A DNA stretch of 64,000 bases from Petasospora fabianii (GCA_022641835.1 CP048715.1:992001-1056000); one strand, 5' to 3'; shown: positions 11,711-21,502, counted from the first letter of the stretch. The notes: a model not told the origin generated them from the sequence alone. Translations and numbers: made by a program.

Positions 11711-12977
11711 TTATGAAAGTGCCTCCTGAGATGGTTGCCAGATGTGTACGGTATTATCATTTGATACCGATGAAATCATCCATGGTTCATGTGGATTCCA
11801 TGCAATGTCATTAACACCTAATAAATGACCAACATGATGGAAAATAAGTGGATCTTGTCTTGAGAAATCCCATAATTTCACAGAATTATCATCAAATCCA
11901 GAAGTAGCAACGATGTTATGCATATTTGGATTAAATTCAACAGCAGATATACCACCTTGATGAGCATCAATAGTGAAGATTGGTGAATCAAATTGTCTAA
12001 TGTCCCATAGATTTACTTTACCAGTACCATCTCCTGAAGCAACACAAAACATATTTCCCTTATTCCAAGAAACGGCATTAACACCAGCACTATGTGCCAT
12101 AGTAGATTTCTTAGATTGAATTTTAGAATCCAACCTCGTATCCCATACTTTAACGAGATTATCCTCTGAACCCGAAACAAACATTGAATCATGGAATGAA
12201 CACCAATCCAGATCATTAACACCTTGGGAATTATCCCATTGCTTCTCAGAATCAAGCTTTTCACCCTTGTTAAACTTTGTAATATCCCACAACTTGATCA
12301 TGCCATCCATTGCACCAGTTACTAATTCACCTTCTTTATTCCCATTCCATGCAAGGGCAAATCCTTCATCACTGTGGCCCTTACACTCAATCTCACACTT
12401 GAACTCGTTTTCTTGAGATGAATGCTTTGTCTTGTCAAACACATAAACGGTTCCAGTAGATGTAATGGTAGCTATGAGATCAGGGTTTTGTGGGAGTACA
12501 CGAGCTCTATTGATCTCACCTAGGTGTGCGATGCGTTGTGTTGTGGTGAGTCTCCCAGAGATGGGATCTCTAGAAGTGAATTCTTTAACTTCTGGGTCAT
12601 ATGAAGACATGTTTGCCTCCTCGATTGCCGACTTCACAGTGAATGTGTTAAGTTGGATGTGTTGTGGTAGCGACGAGGATGTGTATGTTGATGTGAGCAA
12701 ACGATACGTTGTTCGCCTTTGCTTGGAGCTGTAGTTATTGTCGGTTAGTATATCATACTGGCCACACATGAATGTAGTAAACTCACCAATCTTTGTCAGG
12801 GAAGAATTGAACCGTCAAGCTCGGCCAAACGTTGTTGTAGGTGTTGAGGTAATCGTACAACGCTGGTGCGTTGGCCTTCCAGGCCCGATACGTCTCCTGC
12901 GTTTGCGTATCAATACCAGACTCCTCGACAGGGGTCTCTCCCGTGATGATAATATCTTCTTCTTCCATTGCTGTCAT
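11711..12977 (-). CDS. HAT2: Histone-binding WD40 protein, Hat2/RBBP4 family
   Basis: A WD40 histone chaperone of the RBBP4/7-Hat2-Msi1 family. Two exons: 12787..12977 and 11711..12728, encoding 402 aa. The 58-nt intron has GTGAGT, TACTAAC and CTACAG. Exon 1 encodes the family's N-terminal helix and start of the propeller (YRAWKANAPALYDYL, NNVWPSLTVQFFPDKD). Exon 2 continues with GEINRARVLPQNPDLIATI, GHSDEGFALAWN, ISAVEFNPNMHNIVATSGFDD and GVNDIAWNPHEPWMISSVSND. The HAT2 label is preferred over MSI1 from the C-terminus, but both paralogs are close. A second ATG at 12968 could also initiate. Confidence 0.85.
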
Positions 12978-13094
12978 TCGTAGAGGCTGTTTGTTGATTG
13001 ATAGTGTGTGAAGTGAAGAGACACAAGAAATGCGCGTCTTTGGTGGTGGGTGACGACGCGTCGTTTTCGCGATGAAAAAGTGCTTTATATTCAT

Positions 13095-14900
13095 ATGACG
13101 CGTAAATAAGACTATATATATAGACTCGATTTAACTAGTTAAAAAGAGCTAAGCCCAATGTTTAGTCGGTGCAATTCAGAATGGTAACAGTGTGGAGATA
13201 GTGACGTGAATCCCCTACATAATGTGATTACTCAAATGTAAGTTATGGTATGGTTAAGAGTTGCAATTAGTATATGGTGGCAGCGCATTACGATCATACA
13301 CAACGACGAGCGAGTGTTAGGGTTACAGAATACTTCTAAATGATACCTAGGGACCTGGACTAGAGTGTAAACATTACCCTTTTGCAAAGAAGTAGATAGC
13401 ACACACGTTGAAACATGTAAAAGTCATGAACCCTCCATGAATCAGCCATGCATCAACTTCAACTTAGTCATCAACACGAACCCTACTGCAAACATTAGAT
13501 CTTGTCAACAGAGAAGGAGTTAACCTCCCCTGATATAATGTTCAGTTTTCAACAATGTAAATAGGAAAGAAATGATCACAGCTTGCTGTTATATATCTCT
13601 TCAGTGGCCATGTTATCAAGATACTACAATAAAAATATAAAGACTTTCCACCAAAACTAACCCATACGACAAATGGCGAATACGTGATTGTGACGAGCAT
13701 GGGAATAGGGCGCAGTTACCGAAGAACTACTTCACCAATAATAGGGGTCATTAGGTGGATAAGCAAACTCGATAAAGTATTTAAACAGTAAGTTGCATTT
13801 TTCATCAATGCATAGTTATGCATTATAATGCAACCTTGCTGGAATGCATATATTTACGATCAGACATGCATACTCTTCGCGAAAAGTGCAGAAAAATGCA
13901 GAAAAATCTACGAAATTAATCAAACTAACAAAATGATCATACACACGAGTTCCTTCCTTTCACAGCCTAAGAACACCATCAATATAACGTGTAGCTCACA
14001 GGGTTTCGAACCATAGTGCCCTTGAGGTGTAAACCAAGCTACTCTGATATAGCGGCCATGCGTCTTTTCACCAGATACGACCTCCTAGATCACGTTGTCT
14101 CTTGTCAGTGAACTACAATCATACACAATGACGAACGAGAATTAACGCCAGAAACCGCATAGAGACTGTAGATGGGGGTCTCAGGTATCATAAAAACAAC
14201 TTGAAACCTCTTGATGGCTTAATTCCATTGTGTATGATGGTCCTAACTGTACGGCGTTTCATTTTCAAAATCGGGCAGATTTCTGACATCTGTAAATCGA
14301 TCATATGTCATGAAACATGCCTGAAACGGCGCGTACTTGCCTTCAGTGTCATTATCTGCCTTCTCAGTCACGTCCTGCAGGTTCATATCACTTTATTTGG
14401 CCCCAGATAGCTTTCAACTGAGGATTTGTCATGATATTTTGTCACGATGGTGAAGTGTATCCTGTTACAGCTCATTGATCAACTGGTCTATACCTGCGTA
14501 CAACAGCCTAAGTTCACCCTCACATATGCCTTCGCACTATTTAGCATATATTTTCTACTTGAATTTACTGTAAAGTCTTGTAATCGGGGATATAAGGATC
14601 ACTCGGGGACTACATGTCTCCCTGACGCGTCATGACACCACCGTTTTATACTCAATTTTGCCTTAACCACGGCCAACGCAGCATCTACAAGCACAAAACA
14701 AGCTTCATATTAGTACTATCAACTTAGCAGATCCCTTAAGGAGCACTAAAGACGCATACCTGCCCTCCTTCTATCCCCAGCGCCTTCCTACAACATAGCC
14801 AGACATGACCCTATACCTACGAAAAATCGGGCATGCCCCCGCTTTCCCATGATTACCCAACATTTTTGACCCCACTGGGACCATTAATATAGCAAGGAAG
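13095..14900. other. Gene desert, left half
   Basis: About 1.8 kb without a credible gene on either strand, following HAT2. It has ordinary base composition and some ATGCAT repeats near 13,810-13,870. One diverged direct repeat is visible: ATCATACACAACGACGAGCG at 13,293 resembles ATCATACACAATGACGAACG at 14,118. A sequence with a T-loop-like GGTTCGAAACC lies on the minus strand near 14,000-14,015, but the flanking bases do not fold into a full tRNA. No transposon protein motif was seen. Confidence 0.5.
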
Positions 14901-15860
14901 GGCCTCTCGCTTTAATGGTGGCCTCTATGCTGACATTACAGGTTGTGTGCAGAGTGTTGGGCCCCAGTGAATTTGTCCGATGCCTCAACATGGAGAGGCA
15001 CAACCTCACTGCCTATGACGATTCATGGCCACATGAGTATCCCCCACCTGGGGGAAGAACAACACCACCGGGGTATCATCCATCACTGTTTTTAATTCAT
15101 TATCATTTATATTACTTAATATTAATATTTATTACTGTTCATCCACCCTGTCTATGTTCAGCGTTGGTACCTCTTCCCAGGGGCCGCGGATCTACTTTTG
15201 GGTCAGCGTAAGGCTTATCCCACTGCCAGGGACTATTCGGGATAGTCGTGTCCAGAGACCACCAATTCCTTCCTCTTCCAACCTAGGTGGCACTATGACG
15301 ACCATCTCCGTAGTCTTTACCTGGGGGGGAGAAGTGTCCGACATCCTGGGATGACCCTCCAGGATTTCTCCACCTGTCTGCGAGGGACACCACCTAGGGT
15401 TTGCCGAGCTTCCCCGTTCGGGTTGCCAGGCACAGGAATCCGGAGCCTACTATTGAGTGCACACGAGCCCCCATGTCACTGTCCCAGAAGAAGGCTCCAC
15501 CCCGATGACTGTCGTGGTAGGTCTAGTCCACCGTCATGTGCCGAGGCCATACTGGCTTCCCTCGTTAAATGGGGCCAGCGGGAGGTGTACGGAGTCCTTC
15601 AACTAAGAGGTATAACACCAACCTCCATGCAGACACTGACCCCGAAGAAGCACTGGCCCTTAGGGTACCCTAGACATATAACAATTGACACGCCTGGGTG
15701 TGATATAAGGCAACGGACTCCTCCCTGCTCGCAGCTCTACTTTGGCTGGGCATCCTTCAACTCCAACTACAAATGGTATAAGTCACATGTGGACGATTGC
15801 CCTGAGACCAATCCACCTCTCTGAGAGGCTGTCACTGACAGCTGAAGTTATGACATGGGT
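14901..15860. ncRNA. GC-rich, hairpin-dense segment (candidate non-coding RNA)
   Basis: This stretch is visibly more GC-rich than its surroundings and lacks a recognisable protein. It holds many perfect hairpins: TCCCCC-ACCT-GGGGGA (15040-15055), GACTAT-TCGGG-ATAGTC (15231-15247), CCTCT-CTG-AGAGG (15816-15828) and GCTGTCA-C-TGACAGC (15828-15842). A 157-codon open frame at 15351 has no family resemblance and a biased composition. The pattern fits a structured RNA better than a gene. It is not a recognisable SRP, RNase P, MRP or spliceosomal RNA. Strand is unknown. Confidence 0.35.
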
Positions 15861-16450
15861 GTTCAGTATTGAGTCAGAGCGCGGTAGTAATGAATGAAGG
15901 CAGTTAGCTCATCAGCCTCGACAAGCGAGGACACATGTGAAGACACATGATTAGACATCACATCCAGCAACTTAACTGAGTCAACACAAGAACGTTTAAC
16001 AGTCACCGTGGTCCGAGAGCCTGTGAAGGCTCATAGCTACAATGCTTCGTCAAGATAAGATACTGGAATGGAGGCAGTTAGCTCACCTGCCTTGACTTAT
16101 AGATACGCCAAAGACATACCATGCAAGGACACACATGTAAACATGTGTCAAACCAGTAAACCCATCAGACATAACACCGGAGGTCCACAGTGTCCATCGA
16201 CCCATACGTTCGGAGAGGAGGAAAGGGGATCGTTAGTTCAGAGTCCTGTGTCAGTAGGTGAAAGTAGTGAATGAAGAGCTGTTAAGCTCTTCCCCTCGAC
16301 CTATAGATAGGAGTACCGCAACACTCCTATAATGCAAGTTCACACGTATGAAATACGTGGTAAGACACCAGTTTCAACCCAACTGACTCGACAACTGAAC
16401 ATACCCACAGAAATACAGGCAGGAAAGCACGGCCTCTCCGAAGGGGTCAA
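15861..16450. repeat. Three diverged copies of a structured hairpin unit
   Basis: Three units start at about 15861, 16052 and 16236. Units 1 and 3 share GTTCAG, then GTCAG, then TGAATGAAG. In all three a first hairpin carries a TTAGCTC or TTAAGCTC core: AGGCAG/CAGCCT (one mismatch), AGGCAG/CTGCCT (16072-16092), and AAGAGCT/AGCTCTT (16274-16291). Next comes CCTYGAC, with TATAGATA in units 2 and 3. A second hairpin has a different but fully paired stem in each copy: CATGTG/CACATG (15934-15949), ACACATGT/ACATGTGT (16131-16148), CACGTAT/ATACGTG (16343-16359). Extra hairpins are GAGCCT-GTGA-AGGCTC (16017-16032, GNRA loop) and ATAGGAGT/ACTCCTAT (16307-16330). Paired changes that keep the stems point to selection on RNA structure. 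Confidence 0.55.
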
Positions 16451-16643
16451 GGGATCATCAATGGTAGGGTGTCCTCCATCTCCAAGCTGCACTTAGCTAT
16501 TCATGAAGTTTGTAACAAGTGTCTACAGAGAGTACAGATGTACGTTGGCAGCTTTCAGTATCAAAATGATAAGTTTGGTGACACAAAGACTTAAAGTAAA
16601 CGGTCTAGTCACGTGACACTTAGCCGGATATAAGCGGAGTTTA

Positions 16644-16685
16644 ATTTTCAGCTGGGTGAAAAATTATATACCCCAGCCTGAAAAT
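16644..16685. other. Strong inverted repeat (stem-loop)
   Basis: ATTTTCAG-CTGGG pairs with CCCAG-c-CTGAAAAT: 8 bp, one bulged C, then 5 bp, closing a 15-nt AT-rich loop. It lies about 100 bp beyond the BUL1-type stop codon and just after the repeated hairpin units. It could be a 3'-end structure of either locus. Confidence 0.6.
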
Positions 16686-16707
16686 CTTAGTCTTAGTAGT
16701 ACTAATA

Positions 16708-16761
16708 CATCACCAACCAACTTAGAGTTTCATTTACTAGTATTTTGAAGAGTTGGTGATG
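16708..16761. other. 10-bp perfect inverted repeat in the BUL1-type 3' region
   Basis: CATCACCAAC (16708-16717) and GTTGGTGATG (16752-16761) are perfect complements separated by 34 nt. They lie 22-75 nt past the stop codon of the minus-strand arrestin-like gene, in its presumed 3' UTR. Confidence 0.6.
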
Positions 16762-16782
16762 ATCCAAGAGTTCATTAATTGA

Positions 16783-18888
16783 TTATTCGTGAATGTTTCT
16801 CACGCGGATTGGTACCCTAATGATCAATTTATCGGAACATCCTTTAAACTTGATTGTGAGTTCAATGGCGTAGAATCTTGTCATGAGACAAGTTTGGAAA
16901 CTTGGAATCAGTGTCTCTTTCACGCTCTTTGCCAAGTGAAGATCCAATATGAGCTTTCTGGTCCATTCTTTTGTACTAGGACTCTCATTCCAGTCACTAG
17001 TGGCAGGATTAATATCCACTTTAACATGTGGGCGAATTGATGTTGTCATTTTCAAATCGGAAAGCACCTTGGAATCATTTAAGAGTGATTGTGGGATATA
17101 TTCTGCCGGGTTGATATCATCAGTCGTGAGCTTTTCCTTTGTAGTGGAAAGAGCTTGATGGAGTTCAAGGAAGTTTTGCTTCATCTTTTGGAACGATTTG
17201 GCATCTTGATCCATAAGGATGTTAGTTGGAAAAGAGATTGGGATTGGGTGCTTGGAAATGACGTTTGAAATGACCAGTGAAGAGTTTACAGATACTATTG
17301 GTGGTGGTTTAGCGGCTTTTGAGCCTTGTCCCAAGGAAGATAGATCAGAAGGTCTGAAGGTAAGATCAAGGTCGAGTGTAGATAAAGATGAACGTTCTTC
17401 TTTTGAGTAACCGGAGAGAATTGGATGTGGTGAATGTTTGTGTGGCTTGACTTGAAGTTGTTGAATCGTGGTATATGGAAGACCACTAATTGGAATCCTG
17501 GCACGGGCTTTGATAACTCCATCATATTTACGATCTCTTGAACCAAACTTTGCACGACCAACAGAAGTCAAGAATCCCGTAACTTCAAAAAAAGACCTTT
17601 CTGAAGGTCCATATGAATCTGTGAGAACTTTAGAACTTGTCATCTCATCTCGAAGATGAAGTTGCTGCTGCTTGATTTCATTATCCAATCTTGCAATCTG
17701 TTCATCGGATCCGTCATTACCCAACAACACTCTTCTTTCAGCGCTGGCAATTGTACACTTGATTAACTTTTCAAGTGTTGACAGTTCAAATGAGGTAGTT
17801 GTCTTTGGGACATTGTATCCGAAAGGTACGAATCTGATGTAGTGTTCATCCTCTGCTATGATCTTGGAGACATCATCACCATTGGAATCTTTCTCATTAC
17901 TATCGAGACCGATGAAAGTGGCATTAACAACGTATGAGATACTAACATCATGTCCGGAAAGGTCATTTAGCAGTAATGGACTTCCCCTCTCAGCAGTAGT
18001 GCCATATCCCAGATCAGGATTGACATCAAGCTTAGCATATTTGCCATTCTTATGGAAGCGATTGACACCAAGACTTGGTGGAAGCATCATATGTGCCTCA
18101 ACACCATGAGCACAGGCGTTATCCAGTAGACGATGAGGGAACTTGAAAGAGAAGAACTTCTTGTAAGCGGTGTTAGGTTTCATTACTCTATCCGTAGGAA
18201 GTGCCATCCATGCGCCGTCTGTATCCTTCTTGTCAAAGCTGTATGCAATGTTTGCAGAAGGTGTGATGAATCCATATGTCCAGGAGGCATTCATGTCAAT
18301 CATGTGGAGGAAGCGACGATTATGCAGCTTCTTAGACTTCTGGTCTGTTACTGATACCATACCGGATAGCGTCAGGTAAAACATGTGGAAAGGGATTTCG
18401 TTTGGTGAAGAGTTTTGGACTATAACGTAACCGTGGAGTACATCGCCAGATGTGTACTCTCTCAGGAAAGATTCTGGGATTGGTTCTTTGAATTGTGCTG
18501 GTGGTTCCTTAGTGAAGTGAATTGAGACTTTAAGTGATGGTATTGGTGGGAAATGTCGTAGTCTGTGGATATTGGCTGGGTCATCTAAGCCTATGCTTTG
18601 GAGCGTATCGCTTGTGAGACTAGACGTGTGAACAGTTGACGTATACGGAGCCGGTTCGGGATCATCCGTTGTAGTGTTTGGCAATTGAAACTCCGAATTT
18701 GCACTCGTTGCAGGAGTAGCAGCAGTTGCGAGTTCATCGCCATAGACTGGTGGTTGATCTCTGGAAGGACGGGACACCCGTGAGTCATATATGGAACGGT
18801 GCATCTCAAAGGATGGGAGAACATCGAATAGGACATCTCTGTTGTCATCACCAAGATCGATTTGATCCGTATCATCTAAAGATCCCAT
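16783..18888 (-). CDS. BUL1: Bul1/Bul2-type arrestin-like ubiquitin ligase adaptor
   Basis: A 701-aa relative of yeast Bul1/Bul2, adaptors that bring the Rsp5 ubiquitin ligase to membrane permeases. The family block VLFDVLPSFEMHRSIYDSR is followed by a PPVY motif (WW-domain ligand for Rsp5). Next are the arrestin-like sandwich (LREYTSGDVLHGYVIVQNSS, FHMFYLTLSG, MNASWTYGFITPS, NTAYKKFFSFKFPHRLLD) and the C-terminal signature KETLIPSFQTCLMTRFYAIE. The start at 18888 (MGSLDDTD) is chosen over 18942 because the extra 18 residues look unconserved. Its glycine-2 would allow N-myristoylation, which is inference. One gene of this type is seen here; whether a second paralog exists cannot be told. Confidence 0.88.
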   Translation of the reverse strand: MGSLDDTDQIDLGDDNRDVLFDVLPSFEMHRSIYDSRVSRPSRDQPPVYGDELATAATPATSANSEFQLPNTTTDDPEPAPYTSTVHTSSLTSDTLQSIGLDDPANIHRLRHFPPIPSLKVSIHFTKEPPAQFKEPIPESFLREYTSGDVLHGYVIVQNSSPNEIPFHMFYLTLSGMVSVTDQKSKKLHNRRFLHMIDMNASWTYGFITPSANIAYSFDKKDTDGAWMALPTDRVMKPNTAYKKFFSFKFPHRLLDNACAHGVEAHMMLPPSLGVNRFHKNGKYAKLDVNPDLGYGTTAERGSPLLLNDLSGHDVSISYVVNATFIGLDSNEKDSNGDDVSKIIAEDEHYIRFVPFGYNVPKTTTSFELSTLEKLIKCTIASAERRVLLGNDGSDEQIARLDNEIKQQQLHLRDEMTSSKVLTDSYGPSERSFFEVTGFLTSVGRAKFGSRDRKYDGVIKARARIPISGLPYTTIQQLQVKPHKHSPHPILSGYSKEERSSLSTLDLDLTFRPSDLSSLGQGSKAAKPPPIVSVNSSLVISNVISKHPIPISFPTNILMDQDAKSFQKMKQNFLELHQALSTTKEKLTTDDINPAEYIPQSLLNDSKVLSDLKMTTSIRPHVKVDINPATSDWNESPSTKEWTRKLILDLHLAKSVKETLIPSFQTCLMTRFYAIELTIKFKGCSDKLIIRVPIRVRNIHE

Positions 18889-18992
18889 GAATTCGTTTTG
18901 ATTCTTTCTTCCCAGCCGTACGTTTGCGCAGACTACAAACAATTACTAAAGTGGCTTCTAAGACATAGCATTATCTAATGTAAGTACCCCAG

Positions 18993-19043
18993 AAAAAAAA
19001 AAAAAATAAAAAATAAAAAAAAAAAAAATTAAAAAAAAAAATT
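18993..19043 (+). repeat. A-rich tract
   Basis: About 50 bp of nearly pure A with isolated T, between the BUL1-type gene and the metallothionein. Such tracts commonly exclude nucleosomes from promoters. Similar A-rich tracts recur at 34547, 45067, 50418 and 56987. Confidence 0.8.
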
Positions 19044-19165
19044 AATCATTAGATTTGGCAGCGGGTACCAACCTTCCTAATTAGGACACTCGACGCGGAA
19101 CCACGCCGAAAGCGATTGCCTCTTATCGCTTAGCCGCCATTTCGACGCCAATGGCTCGGTAAATT

Positions 19166-19174
19166 TATATAAAA
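19166..19174 (+). promoter_or_regulatory. TATA box of the metallothionein gene
   Basis: TATATAAAA lies 86-94 bp upstream of the metallothionein ATG, after a GC-rich upstream stretch (about 19060-19140). A strong TATA suits an inducible gene. I could not identify a definite copper-factor site. Confidence 0.6.
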
Positions 19175-19259
19175 GGGCACGGCACTCTTCTCTTGGACGT
19201 AGTCTCTCTTTCCATCTGAGAGAGCTGACTTTATCTTATACATCACTATACTTACAACA

Positions 19260-19445
19260 ATGTCCTGCTGCTCCAAGAACTCTAAGAACACCACAGCCTC
19301 CGCTGCTGCCCCAAAGCCACAGATCTCTATTGTTAACACCGCTGCCTCTAAGGGCTGCACAACATGCGGTTCTGCCACTTGCAAGTGTCTTCCAGAGAAC
19401 TGCAAGTGCAGTATCTCTCTTTGCAACTGTGACATCAAGCTGTAA
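19260..19445 (+). CDS. Cysteine-rich metallothionein
   Basis: A 61-aa protein with 10 cysteines and no aromatic residues, the hallmark of a metallothionein that buffers copper or other soft metals in the cytosol. Cysteines are at 3, 4, 33, 36, 41, 43, 48, 50, 55 and 57: an N-terminal CC pair, then CXXC and three CXC pairs each spaced by exactly four residues (CXC-X4-CXC-X4-CXC). Residues 5-32 are cysteine-free and rich in A, S, T and K. A strong TATA box precedes it. Resemblance to a named yeast metallothionein is by composition and motif, not by alignment, so no symbol is given. Confidence 0.88.
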   Translation: MSCCSKNSKNTTASAAAPKPQISIVNTAASKGCTTCGSATCKCLPENCKCSISLCNCDIKL

Positions 19446-19983
19446 GATGTTTAATTTCTCTGCAGGCTTTTGATGAGAAGAAAAGAAGATGCCGATATGA
19501 TATCGGTCTTTGCCCTTGATGGGTATCCCTGATGTTTAGTGGGAATTGCACCAAATGCAGTGATTTATGAGTGGTTTAATGTATGTTATTGAATTTGACG
19601 TTCTATTATTGTTACGCTCGGATCATATATTTCACACGGTATTAGCACCAGGCATTTCACAAACTGGAAACGTCATTACATATTCAACAGTACTTCGCAT
19701 ATGAAGTAGAACACATTTCTATCCCTGATACATTGTCTACATGTAGGCTTGTTTTGATCCGAGTTTCTCCTGCCCTTGCGTTGTCTCTTGTTGTCTATCC
19801 TCACTCCCATTTTGTGTCCCATCGGGAACCGACCGAATGTGGTTGTTTCCTTCTTCATATCTTCTATACCACTGACTATTAGCCTTAGCAGCAGACTGTG
19901 CTGGACTACTATCTTTTGCTTCTCAATACTCTGCCTCTACGTACCTTGCACTGCACTCATTTGCTTCCTTCAACTTAGCGATC
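19446..19983. other. Intergenic region after the metallothionein
   Basis: 538 bp holding the metallothionein 3' end and the promoter of the Rua1-domain gene. A GATATCGG/CCGATATGATATC-type partial inverted repeat (GCCGATATGATATCGGTC) lies at about 19490-19510. Nothing else was recognised. Confidence 0.4.
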
Positions 19984-21279
19984 ATGAACAACGTTGCCAT
20001 TGAAGACTGGATCGAGGCTACATATGCCTCCATTGCTGATCTCTCCATAGAGCAGGTTAAACACATTATAGAGACCCCACAAATTGCAGCTATAATCAAG
20101 AGACAAGATAATCCCCAGCTCGTATTTAGTATTGATGAGGATAATGACAGACCCTCATGCTCCCAATTGCACAGTGATGAATCATCAAGCACAAGATCTA
20201 TTAAAATCCCATCGCCAACACCAAATGTACCCGAAGACAAGCACATTAGGAGCGGTAAAGTATATCTTGGTGAATCCACTTTACATAACGTTCCCTTTAA
20301 TCCCAAGGAGCCGTCGATTGGCACAACAACTCGCCCAAATACACTGATGAGCACCTCCTATGTCAAGTCCCTTAGTAAACGTGTTGCCAGTGGAAGTATC
20401 ATAGATGAGTTGAGTGGGTTATTAATCGGTGAGTTGAAAGAGAATGCAGGGTTTGAGATTTCACTGGATGTGCTGCTTGAAGATGAACTTTCGTCAATGA
20501 CAGAAGACATCAGCGTTGACGAAGGTCCAGTTAGTAAATCAGTAAATAATGATCCAATCAACATTCCAGAGAAAGCACATGGTTACTATCTGAGATCAGC
20601 ATCATCTTTTTCCGAAGATTCAACCCTCTTGCGTCCTGAGCTAACATGCAATGACGACGCACTTGTAACGTACTACTCTGAACTCCGCTACATTCCAGAC
20701 AAAACATGGCTCCCACGAACTTTCCAGCACCATAAAATCAACAAATACAGCGTTCGGCGTGATGCTAATCATGTTTATCTTAGAAACAGATCATGCTCAG
20801 AACCTCCATGCTGTCTCTCAAGCGGTCCACAACATCATATTAGCAAAGGTGTTGTTCAAATTTCATGGGAAGAGTCTGATAACTTAGAAAGCTTCCTCGA
20901 GATTGACTATTTGAGATATCCAAAGAAAGAACATACCTCAATGGAAGTGTTGTGTCGCTTTTGTCGTGGAATGAATTGGATCCCGAAGAAGCAGTACATG
21001 ACCCACTTATCACTCTGTCATGGCATTCTCAAATCTCGTGGGGACAAGTTACCCTTCTTATTACCCTATCCGACTTCGATGTTCGAAGTCAAGCAGGGTG
21101 TGTTTCGTGACTTGACTATTGAGTGCCCCATCTGCAACCGTTGGATTCGGTTAAGCCAGCGAATTAAAGTACCTTACCAGCCAGTAGCAAAGACCCAGGC
21201 CGGATTATATTTCAACTACTTCTCGCATTTCATCAAGCGACACCGTGAATATGGGAAAGGGTCTACCAGGGAGACATAA
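19984..21279 (+). CDS. Rua1 C-terminal domain (DUF4451) transcription regulator
   Basis: A 431-aa protein. Residues 1-225 are disordered and S/T-rich. Residues about 230-425 match the Rua1 C-terminal domain of fungal regulators: YYSELRYIPDKTWLPRTFQH, the basic YLRNRSCSEPPC loop, then two zinc-finger-like units (CRFCRGMNWIPKKQYMTHL ending in SLCHG, and CPICNRWIRL with HFIKRHREYG). The domain is named after the Ustilago regulator Rua1, which acts with a C2H2-type zinc-binding region. The target genes here are unknown. The ATG at 19984 is the first in frame after an upstream stop. Confidence 0.72.
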   Translation: MNNVAIEDWIEATYASIADLSIEQVKHIIETPQIAAIIKRQDNPQLVFSIDEDNDRPSCSQLHSDESSSTRSIKIPSPTPNVPEDKHIRSGKVYLGESTLHNVPFNPKEPSIGTTTRPNTLMSTSYVKSLSKRVASGSIIDELSGLLIGELKENAGFEISLDVLLEDELSSMTEDISVDEGPVSKSVNNDPINIPEKAHGYYLRSASSFSEDSTLLRPELTCNDDALVTYYSELRYIPDKTWLPRTFQHHKINKYSVRRDANHVYLRNRSCSEPPCCLSSGPQHHISKGVVQISWEESDNLESFLEIDYLRYPKKEHTSMEVLCRFCRGMNWIPKKQYMTHLSLCHGILKSRGDKLPFLLPYPTSMFEVKQGVFRDLTIECPICNRWIRLSQRIKVPYQPVAKTQAGLYFNYFSHFIKRHREYGKGSTRET

Positions 21280-21502
21280 GTGAGGCATGAAGTCCATAGG
21301 GAATCTAATGTCCACCTCTTCATGAGATAGGCATTTGTAGAGCATCACCTTCTTTACGCGTCAGGTTCGCGTTAGTTTCGCGTCGTTTTAGCATAGCGCG
21401 TTGTTGTGATGCAGAGCAAAACCTCTTGTTAAGTCTTTAGTCCTGAAGCCCAACAACGACAAAGCGGTACTGCAATCGAAGATGGTGACCGAGGTCAAGG
21501 CT

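Noticed and set aside
13985-14050. tRNA-like sequence on the minus strand (GGTTCGAAACC with possible TAGCTTG/TGAGCTA acceptor pairing)
   Set aside because: The span between the putative acceptor arms is about 50 nt, the T-stem has mismatches and no D-arm fits. A chance B-box match is more likely than a tRNA gene.
15351-15824. 157-codon open frame
   Set aside because: Composition follows the GC-rich hairpin region, with no family resemblance, no conserved motif and a C/P/R-heavy sequence. It looks like a chance opening in structured DNA.
13095-16782. Retroelement or other transposon fossil
   Set aside because: No reverse transcriptase, integrase or transposase motif was seen in any frame. 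I found no convincing terminal repeats or target duplication; the repeats present are internal hairpin units.
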